From: Endomychus coccineus
Lineage: Eukaryota > Arthropoda > Insecta > Coleoptera > Endomychidae
DNA: 64,000 nucleotides
Reading direction: 5' to 3'
NCBI GenBank assembly: GCA_958510875.1
Contig: OY294067.1
Span: 153,479,962 to 153,543,961, forward strand
Position 1 is the stretch's first letter; each line of letters opens with the position of its first letter. Positions 55,251 through 64,000 of the stretch are shown here, one piece after another. Under the pieces are notes generated by a model. The model was given only the letters and a program-made list of their open reading frames with translations. It ran no database searches and was not told the origin of the DNA. The translations under genes and the position numbers were made by a program.

Positions 55251-56533
55251 TGTAACGTGTAAATTCCACTTAACGGCTTAGGAATGGCCGATGTACTACA
55301 ATCGGTTAACTCCTGTGACGTCAGCTATGCTAGACCGTATAATCTCCGAGTCATGAATATTCAGTGTCAAATTCTGTAGTTACCGCTTCTATTCCGAGGC
55401 TGTTCTGTGAGACATTGAAGCACCGGAAAGGCCGAGAAAATGGCGTACTTCTTGTCAAATCGTCCAAGTGGAAGGTCGTGTTTCTAGGTTATTTCAACAG
55501 GGAAGTGATACCAAACTTATGTTTGGAACCAAATTCTGGGAATATTCTTCCGTTGAAAGCAAAGGCATCAATTACCAATTTGGAGTGGATTAATTGAAAA
55601 ATTTGTGTAATAGGTGCACCTCAGGGGATCAAAACTTAGTTTCAACGTGACTGGTTTTGGAAGGAAGTGAAGTTTGTTTCATTGAAAGGAAAAACCCTTT
55701 TGTGATAGAGGTAAATATCTTTGTAATTCCATTGATTTCTTCACTAACTTCAAGAATTAATTCGCCTTCCCAGGTGATATCTGACAGGACATAGGTTAGT
55801 CCTAATTTGTTCAACTATCGTTATGTATTCTGTTCATGTTTGTCTTCTGAGGACAATAGAGCAATAGAGGTTCGAACATTTCGCGATTTCAGGTTTTTTT
55901 TTTAATGTTGTGAAAAATTCAACTAGTATACGAAGTTCTGAGGTTGGCTTGTATCGGCTGTGGAAAATCTGATTTAGAAGTTGCTAATTGACTTGTGATG
56001 TACAATCGTGGAAACTGTATTAGAATCATGGCAGGAATCCATACATCAAGTAGGAAGTAGCAATCCATAGTCGAGCAGGTATAACATTTACCCAGCAGCT
56101 ACCAGGTCAGGCTACCCAACTTTTGGTTCATGTAACGTTATATATATACGTTAATTTAACTGTTGTTCACTGTGATTCAAGAAATTTAACTTCATTCATA
56201 CTTCAATTCATGCATTTCATAACTCATTAATATTAGGTGCTGTGATAAATTGTAACAACAATATTATTTTAATTACCAGTAAATTTCAATCATTCTGGGT
56301 ACAGGTCTTTCATTTTTTTGCATACTTTCAGGGTAATTTAGCCTGGGGACATTTGAGTCTTTGAATCCCCTGGTTAATTAACATGATTTTATTGGTTGGT
56401 TAAAATACTCTGGTGCCCAAATTTTAACATCTAAGATATAACTCACGACCGTCTTCACTGTAGCTGTCGGCAACCAAGCGATAAAATAGAATTTATAGTT
56501 TATTCTCAAGTAAGAGTAATTTGTGCCCTTACA
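55251..56533 (+). repeat. 5' LTR (1,283 bp)
   Basis: Runs from TGTAACGTG to CCCTTACA, with TG...CA ends. It contains about 400 bp (roughly 55790-56205) that are missing in the 3' LTR. Confidence 0.92.
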
Positions 56534-56536
56534 AAT

Positions 56537-56558
56537 TGGCATCCCAACGTGTGGGGCC
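56537..56558 (+). other. primer-binding site (tRNA-Lys-like)
   Basis: TGGCATCCCAACGTGTGGGG begins 3 bases after the LTR. It resembles the tRNA-Lys type (TGGCGCCCAACGTGGGGC) with two added bases. Confidence 0.6.
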
Positions 56559-56880
56559 TGAATTTTGAGACTGATATACCAGAGAGTGATTGAAATTACT
56601 TGTTTAATTTGTTTTGTATTTCAGATTATTTATGTTTATTATGTACAGGTAACCTGACTTTTGCTTGTTGAATATTGAGTAGAGATAGCTACTTAAGCTA
56701 CTTAATTTCGAATTATACCTCGATTGTGTACTGCGAACAGTGACATTCAGATTTGGAGGTTAGGGAACATCGAGTTGTCCAAGTGTAGTTATCGATAGTT
56801 AGTTTTGGAAGGGATTCGTTCTCCTATTAGTTTTGTGTATTAGTATCGATAACTTGTAGGACTTTGTTCACCTTTTCAAT

Positions 56881-58214
56881 ATGTCACGTCCAATAGTAAT
56901 TAACCGGTTAAGTCAGGATGAGCTTTCATACGAGTTGAAGATACGTGGTGTAGCAGGGGGTATAGTAGCGGAAATGCGAGCTAATTTAGCCCAAATGTTC
57001 CGGATGGAGAAGAAAGGAGATAGCTTCACTTATCCTGCACATCCTTATACATTCGATGAGGATCAAACAGCGTGCGATGCTAAACTGATAGCTTTGCTGG
57101 CAGAACTTGAATCTGCAGATTGTTTGACTCTGCTGTTAAGCAGAAGTTCAAGACTAAAATCAATCATGTACTGGGAAGATTAGATCGAATGACTCCCACA
57201 GGAGATAGTGACATGTCTGACAAGGCTTCTTTGCTTGCGCGAACATTGTCATTGAAGTCCGCTGTTGAGACTTCTGTCGTTAACGAAATTATCCCTCCAG
57301 AAGATGTTGGTTTCATGGAAACCGTATCGAGTTCAGACAGTGATAGCGATCAGGGAGATGGTGCTAGAACATCTACGCCTCGTACCACGCCGCTCCGCCA
57401 TTTTTCGCATCCGATCAGTAAATGGGATACTAAATTTTCCGGTGAAAGGAAGGGCATGTCAGTGAATGCTTCCTTGGAGAGAATTGAAGAACTCAGAGTG
57501 TCTTTTCATGCTACTGCAAGGGACTGATATGATTCAGGGATAGATCTTTTCACGGGGAAAGCTTCATATTGGTATAGGGACGCCCGTAAACATGTAACAA
57601 CTTGGGATGGTTTAGTTGAACGGTTGAGAAAGGAATTTCAAGTTCCTGATTATAATGAGAGACTTTTTGAGGAGATTAAGAAGAGAACTCAAGGTCCGGA
57701 CGAAAGTATGGGAATATATTTAGCTGTCATGTCGGGTTTCTTTGGGAGATTAACATGCACCTTTACGGAAGAAGTGAAACTTAAGGTTTTACTGCGAAAC
57801 ACATCGCACTTTTATCAATCTCAACTCGCACTTATTGACGTAACTTCTATTGAACAACTGCAGAAATTAGGTAGAAAACTAGAAGCTAATCGAGAGAGTT
57901 TGGAAAATTTCTCGTTACCACCACGTAAAAATATGTTGGAGACAGATCTTGCTTACGTGCAGGTAACTGAACAATTAGATGCGTTCGGTGTCACTAATAA
58001 TGCTATTCCTTCTGCCTCTACTTCTCGAAATACCAATAATCAACTCTGTTCCAATTGTAATTTACCAGGTCATCGAGCTATAGGTTGTTTAGAGCCAAGG
58101 AGGAAGATCTGTTTCAAATGTAAAAAGTTGGATATACTGTTAATACATGTCCGAACTGTTCCAAGGATAGGAGACAGGGAAACGAGAACGGACGCTCTTA
58201 GACAGTCGGAATGA
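56881..58214 (+). pseudogene. Ty3 gag polyprotein (broken)
   Basis: ATG 56881 begins MSRPIVINRLSQDELSYELK. A shift near 57125 moves the frame; a TGA at 57525-57527 interrupts it; it then goes on through SYWYRDARKHVTTWDGLVER and LRKEFQVPDYNERLFEEIKK (capsid-like region). The nucleocapsid knuckle CSNCNLPGHRAIGC is a perfect CX2CX4HX4C; a second one (CFKCKKL) is degenerate. Gag would pack the element RNA. Confidence 0.85.
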
Positions 58215-58320
58215 TTGCGTCTTAAAGTACAGTAATCCGACACCTGTTTCAAATTATATCTTACATCATGCACGAAATGACGGACGGCCTCATTCGAATG
58301 TAGAGATTTAGGGAAAATCG

Positions 58321-61220
58321 ATGTTAGGACTGTTAGATTCTGGTTCAAGTCGTACCGTTTTTGGGGCTCGTGGATGGGAAATATTTGGAAGCATGGGTAT
58401 CAAATTGAAACCAACTAGTCACATTGCTTGTAAGGTTGCGAATGATCAAAAATGTACTGTAATTGGAACTTGTGATTTGCCAATTATATTAGAAGGGATA
58501 ACGCGGTTAGTGGAAGTTTTGGTGATTCCGGAGCTGCCACACTTTCTTATATTAGGTTGGGATTTTTGTGAATTAATTGAGCCTATCCCCATGGTAGATA
58601 AGTGGAAATTCTCGGACGCGCCTCCCCTTGTTAACGCCATCGATCATTTAACCGATTTCACCATTTTGACTGAGTCTCAAAATACTCAACTTCAAAATTT
58701 GATAGATAGCAACGTAGCTTCAATGGGAAATTCCTTGGGGTGTACTACAATGACAGAACATGTAATGAACACAGATTTGACTCCAATTAAACAGAGATAT
58801 TATAGGGTATCACCAGTCATTCAGAAGCAGATCGATTTTGAGTTAAATCACATGTTGGAACTTGGGGTCATTAAAAAATCGAATAGTCCTTGGGCTTCAC
58901 CCATAGTCATGGTGGAGAAGAAGGATTCTCCTCATCGATTCTGTGTAGATTACCGACATTTGAATTCTTTGACGGAACGGGGTAGTTATCCTTTGCCTAT
59001 GGTGTCTGATACTCTAGACAAATTGAGAGGGGCTAAATTTTCATCAAGTTTGGATATTAAATCGGCATATTGGCAAGTGCCCATGGCGGAAACGTCTAGA
59101 GAGTATACGGCATTTGTTGTGCCGAATAGAGGATTATTCCAGTTTCGCAGACTTCCCTTCGGACTTCACAATGCGCCTACGACTTGGCAACGCCTGATAG
59201 ATTGTGTGTTGGGACCCGATTTAGAACCAAATGTGTTTGTATATCTCGATGATATCGTAATCATATCAGAGACATTCGAAGAACATCTACGAATATTAGA
59301 GAAGGTTTTCAAACGGCTAAGGGAAGCAAATCTAACGGTGAGCGTGGAGAAATGTAATTTCTGTCGTTCTCAGATGAGATATCTAGGATATGTCGTGGAC
59401 AGGTATGGTCTCTATGTAGATCCTGAGAAGGTTGAAGCTATGCTTGCCATTCCTCAACCCAAGACTGTTTCTGAAGTTCGCGGTATTGTTGGAACATTTT
59501 CCTTGTATCGGCGGTTCATACCACAATTTTCTACCATAATCGCACCCATTACGTCTCTTCTGCGGAAAAGAAATAAATTGACCTGGCCAACTGAATGTCA
59601 GGAAGCATTTAGAAAAATGAAGGAATGTTTGGTGACAGCGCCTGTTCTTAGCTGCCCAGATTATAGTTTGCCTTTCCAAATTCAGATTGATGCTTCTGGC
59701 TTTGGAATTTCTGGAATTTTGTCACAGCCACAACCTGAGGGGGTGAAAAAGTTGTATGTTACCTCAGTCGATCTCTTACGAAACAAGAACGGAATTTTTC
59801 TACTACGGAGCGTGAATGTTTAGCGGTTCTTTCAGCGGGGGAGAAGCTTAGGCCTTATATTGGAGCTATACCTTTCACAGTTATTACGGATCAGCATTCC
59901 TTAGTATGGTTGCAGAACTTGAGAGACCCTTCTGGTCATTTAGCTAGATGGAGTGTTAAGCTTCAACAATATGATTTTAAAATCATTCATCGGAGAGGTG
60001 AAGAGCATGTAGTAGCTGACACCTTATCACGCTCCGTTCCGGTTATTGACGTAGTATCTGTGACTCCAGATGTCAATGACAAGTGGTATTTGAAAATGTA
60101 TTCGGCCGTTCTGAAAAATCCTCTGGAGTATCAGAGTTGAAGAGTTTCGAATGGTATTTTGTATGAATATACGAAGGTTGACTATCCAGAGTTGTCAGAT
60201 GCTGCGGATTTTTGGAAAAGAGTTGTCCCGAAAGTGGAGCGATCCGAATTGATATCATCGGCTCATTATCTTCCAACCGCTGGTCATGCGGGAGTCTACA
60301 AAACTTATAGTAGACTGGCTGAACGCTATTATTGGCCGAAGGTGAGATGGGACATTGCGTCATATATTCGACGTTGTGATGTTTGTTTGGCTCACAAATC
60401 CGTTGATACCGAACCCATCGATATGATGGTATCGCACCCGAAAGTTGACAAACCTTGAGAGAAGATTTCGACTGATCTCATGGGACCTCTTCCTAGGTGT
60501 AAGAAGGGGAATACGTTTATTCTAGTCGTCACGGATTATTTGAGTAAATTTTCGCTCATTTTCCCATTGAAGAAATCTTCAGCTGGTATTGTAGTTGGTA
60601 GATTAGAAGAAGATGTTTTCTTAATGTTTAGGGTACCTAGAATTTTAATTAGTGACAACGGTGTTCAATTTAGGAGTAAGCAATTCCAACGATTGTTGCA
60701 AACATATACTGTTCGCCATAAATTGTGTCCTCTTTATCACCCACGTAGCAATCCTACCGAGAAAGTCAACCGTACGATCAAGACCATGTTGAGTAGTTAC
60801 GTATCCGATAATCATCGTCTTTGGGACGAGGCATTGCCAAAAATCGCGTGTGCCATAAGAACGGCAAGGCATGAATCTACTGAAATATCCCCATATTTCA
60901 CTAATTTCGGTAGACATATGAAATTGTCAGGCTTAGATTATGAGAATGCGGACTTACCGACGAATGAGGGCGCTGAACGAATCTCTGATATTACTGGGAA
61001 TGAGACCTTAAACCGAATTCATCGTGACGTAAAGGAAATATTAGAGAAAACTGCCAGACCGAATTGTCACCGGTATAACTTGCGCCGTAGGTATGAGGAA
61101 TATCTACCTAATCACGTGATGTGGAGGAGAAATTACGTTTTGTCTGATGCTTCCAAATATTTTTCTGGCAAATTTGCTCCCAAATATGTAGATTCTGTTA
61201 TGAATCTGGTTGATTGCTAG
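58321..61220 (+). pseudogene. Ty3 pol: protease, RT, RNase H, integrase (broken)
   Basis: The protease has LLDSGSSRTVFG and FLILGWDF. The RT has WASPIVMVEKKD, FCVDYRHLN, LPFGLHNAPTTWQRLID and VYLDDIVIISE. RNase H starts at FQIQIDASGFGISGILSQ, then a one-base shift near 59745 occurs before ITDQHSLVWLQ. The integrase has an HHCC module (H...GHAGVYKT...CDVCLAHK), DLMGPLPRCK, LISDNGVQF and NPTEKVNRTIK. Two TGA codons (60138-60140 and 60456-60458) stand where Trp would fit. It ends at 61220 without a chromodomain. Confidence 0.9.
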
Positions 61221-61612
61221 TAGTTTGGTTCCGGGGGAACGCAATCCTTATGCGCGGATGGGCAACTCAATGACGGGAGTTACCTAGGGAGCACGAAGCG
61301 TTACGCCGCTCGGTACTCCAGGCCAATCGTTGAGCTGATCATAATCGTATTGAAAGGCTAGATTTTGGTTCCTTCTGCTGGATTCTCAATTAGGCGCATA
61401 TCATTAGTTTTAGATAATTCCTTAAAAAGAATTATGAATGGTGTGTTGTCCAGTGTTGGGAGGGTTTTTGTGGATTTCAAGGGTGGTTTAAGGTCCTACT
61501 TCCTTCAGAAATAGCGATCTTGGTTTTCATTTTGTTTATTGGTTTCCTGATCTAATTTCCACGTTTAGTCTTGGTGAAAATTTGGGAAATTTTCTTGAAG
61601 TAAGGGGGAATT
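61221..61612 (+). other. 3' untranslated part with polypurine tract
   Basis: No frame. It ends with AAGGGGGAA (61602-61610) just before the 3' LTR, the plus-strand primer. Confidence 0.7.
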
Positions 61613-62498
61613 TGTAACGTGTAAATTCCACTTAACGGCTTAGAAACGGCCGCTGTACTACAATCGGTTAACTCCTGTGACGTCAGCTATGCTAGACCGT
61701 ATATTCTCTCAGTCATGGATATTCAGTGTCAAATTCTGTAGTTACTGCTTCTATTTCGAGGTTGTTCTGTGAGACATTGAAGCACCGGAAAGGCCGAGAA
61801 AATGGCGTACTTCTTGTCAAATCGTCCAAGTGGAAGGTCGTGTTTCTAGGTTATTTCAACAGAGAGGTGATACCAAACTTATGTTTGTAACTAAATCCTG
61901 GGAATATTCTTCCGTTGAAAACAAAGGCATCAATTACAAATTTGGAGTGGATCAATTGAAAAAATTTGTGTAATAGGTGCACCTTAGGGGATTAAAACTT
62001 AGTTTCAACGTGACTGGTTTCAGACGGAAGTAAAGTTTGTTTCATTGAAAGGAAAAACCCTATCGTGATAGAGGTAAATACCTTTGTAATTCCATTGATT
62101 TCTTCACTCACTTCAAGAATTAATTTGCCTTCCCAGGTGATATCTGACAGGACATAGGTTCACACTTTTGATTCATGCATTTCATAATTCATTAATATTA
62201 GGTACTGTGATAAATTGTAACAGCAATATTATTTGAATTACCAGTAAATTTCAATCATTCTGGGTACAGGTCTTTTATTTTTTTGCATACTTCCAGGGTA
62301 ATTTAGCCTGGGGACATTTGAGTGTTCGAATCCCCTAGTTAAGTAACATAAATTTAATGGTTGGTTGAAATGCTCTGGTGCCCAAATTTTAACATTCAAA
62401 ATATAACTCACGACCGTCTTCACTGTAGCTGTCGGCAACCAAGCGATAAAATAGAATTTATAGTTTATCCACAAGTAAGAGTAATTTGTACCCTTACA
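61613..62498 (+). repeat. 3' LTR (886 bp, internally deleted)
   Basis: Same ends as the 5' LTR. It jumps from ACATAGGTT to CACACTTTTGATTCATGCATT at about 62160, leaving out about 400 bp present in the 5' copy. Confidence 0.9.
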
Positions 62499-62502
62499 AT
62501 GT

Positions 62503-62680
62503 TCTGGGTAAGTAGAAACAAGTTTAAGGTTTCTTTGCCTAATTGGCCACGATTTTGTGTAAGTGCATTAATTTTCTGAGTATAATTTAACAAATGATTA
62601 TCAAGATGAACGAACGTAAAACGTTGAAACATAGCCGGGATTCGAATCCACATTTCTGGATGTCTAGTCCAGCGTATTTT
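62503..62680 (-). repeat. tRNA-derived repeat, right part of the split copy
   Basis: Continues the repeat that ends at 55250 (TTCTGGGTAAGTAGAAAC...). It holds a second tRNA-like stretch on the minus strand (about 62680-62625) with B box GGATTCGAATCC but a destroyed A box. Confidence 0.7.
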
Positions 62681-63177
62681 CTCAATCCAAAACGATTGAA
62701 CTTTAGATGAATGTGCGTGAATATTCGATCTATAGGGGAGCAACCAATCGCATTGTGTTCATCAATGATCTACTATCCTTTCAAAGGTTTATATTTACAA
62801 AAATATAAGACTCTGACGGGACCAAAGTGGTGTAATTGGTAAACACGCTGGACTAGACATCAAGGAATGTGGGTTCGAATTCCGCCTATGGTTCAATGTT
62901 TTACTTTTATACATCTCGATAATCCTTTGTTGAATTATCTAAGATATCATCAAAAGTCAGAAAATAGAATTCTATATATCTTAATGCACTTACATGAAAT
63001 TGTGGCCAATTAGACAAAGAAACGTTAAGCTCGTTTATACTTACCCAGAACATTTCTCAGTCAGTTCTATTGAAAAATATAAGAAGCGGGATGCTGTCAT
63101 TGAATGAATACTGTCAGAGTAATTGTCAATCATAGTAATACTCATACCTACACTCCTCAATTCAAAACGATTAAATT
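62681..63177 (+). repeat. tRNA-derived repeat, inverted uninterrupted copy
   Basis: Plus-strand tRNA-like stretch at 62820-62896: A box GTGTAATTGGTAAACACG, hairpin around CTAGACA, B box GGGTTCGAATTCC. The downstream flank (63030-63177) matches, inverted, the sequences on both sides of the LTR element and shows the intact target site. CAATCCAAAACGATT (62686) and CAATTCAAAACGATT (63162) bound the unit of about 480 bp. Confidence 0.75.
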
Positions 63178-64000
63178 CAATATTACGATCAGAATATGAT
63201 AATCTCTTGTGGCGTAAACTTGTACTTGCTAATAATTCACATAAAAAGTGGTTATCTTAAATGTATGTAGCTATTATTGATAGCTAGTTCCAGATTTTTC
63301 CAGTGGATCGCATGTTTGAGTGTGAACACGCAGATAATGTCTGCTACACAAATGTTTGCAAGTGGGACAAGCTCTGTGATGTCACCTCTTGATTTATGCG
63401 GCTGATACCTCATCATCCTATTAAGGAACCATCAATTAGATTTAGATTCATTGTAGTATTGTCAGCAATACTTGCTCCATCTGCAATTGCATATATCAAC
63501 TATAATTAAGATCCATGAAATCTACAAAAAAAAGAATAAAATGTAATTAAAAATATATTTTGAGCATTGCAATATACAGAATTTTCAAAAAACTATATTT
63601 TTGCATTACCTTTCGGATATTATTTTCACTTCATGTTCCAGTGAATAGGCCGTAGAGAATGGGGAACTTGTTTTTATTTTGAATGATTTGCAAAAATGCA
63701 AAAACAGTTTTTGCTGCCTTGTACAGACGTCACTGCCATTCTCTAGTCATCCATCAGGCCGTGTTCTGTATTATTTGTTGTGTATTCATTAATTGCTGAA
63801 AAGTTGAGATTTCCATGATGATTTTTCAATTGATTGTATAATATAACGACCCGACTTTTGGATGGATCGTCACAGGTCATTCTTTATGATAGAAACCTAT
63901 AATAATTTGATTTTATATCCTTGAACTTCCTCTCAATTAAAGAACTCTATTTTAAATGATATAGTTAACTGTATTCAATTATTACGGTGCGGATTCAACG
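63178..64000. other. no gene seen
   Basis: AT-rich non-coding sequence to the window end. No recognised repeat. Confidence 0.4.

Larger units (their letters stand above)
55251..62498 (+). mobile_element. full-length Ty3 (gypsy-type) LTR retrotransposon
   Basis: Order: 5' LTR, primer site, gag, protease-RT-RNase H-integrase, polypurine tract, 3' LTR, with a 4-bp target duplication. The coding part has several lesions. The LTRs differ by point changes and by a 0.4-kb length difference, so this is not a recent insertion. Confidence 0.93.

Overview
The window looks like intergenic and intronic DNA of an insect. It is AT-rich, has (AT)n arrays of about 100 bp, spliced exons with GT...AG borders, and a repeat load typical of insects: a full set of Maverick/Polinton genes, Penelope-like elements, Ty3 elements, an RLE-type LINE and an I-clade LINE. 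I cannot fix the order; beetle or hemipteran would fit. Almost every recognisable protein belongs to a mobile element. I could name no host gene, although several spliced exons of unknown genes are present.

Layout. 1-2871: 3' part of a Ty3/mdg4 element (RNase H, integrase), then a putative LTR that runs into a primer-binding-like site, as if a second tandem copy began there. 2899-12384: an (AT)n-bounded block of four Penelope-like (PLE) units: one inverted, three head-to-tail with a 2,699-bp period. The last has an intact 863-codon frame with RT and GIY-YIG domains. Every unit border carries a hammerhead ribozyme core and a TATA/initiator/DPE promoter. 13416-14175: first visible coding exon of an unknown host-like gene. 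Its donor matches in phase an acceptor at 41980, so nearly everything between would be one 27.8-kb intron packed with transposons. 15021-18769: RLE-type (R4/Dong-like) LINE, also flanked by (TA)n on both sides.

19949-40437 is a three-level nest. A LINE (halves 19949-20329 and 39537-40437) is split by a Maverick/Polinton (20330-39530; 6-bp target duplication GAGATC; termini AGTAGAT). The Maverick's own left terminus is split, 7 bp in, by a 2.96-kb DNA transposon (20337-23294; 4-bp duplication AGAT; about 670-bp inverted repeats). The Maverick still shows virus-like genes: major capsid and penton-type capsid proteins, packaging ATPase, retrovirus-like integrase with chromodomain, protein-primed-type DNA polymerase B, a fibre-like protein, an OB-fold-like protein, a PLA2-like remnant and several unassigned genes. 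Most carry stops or frameshifts.

40790-64000: decayed LINE and DNA-transposon fragments, a nearly full-length I-clade LINE on the minus strand (45989-49440), some possible terminal exons, a Harbinger fragment, and a full-length but broken Ty3 element (55251-62498; ATGT duplication). That element sits inside a tRNA-derived repeat whose uninterrupted, inverted relative lies just downstream.

The most interesting points are the self-cleaving ribozyme overlapping the PLE start codon together with a complete core promoter, the (TA)n-abutting insertions of two unrelated retroelement types, and the dated nesting series inside one inferred intron.
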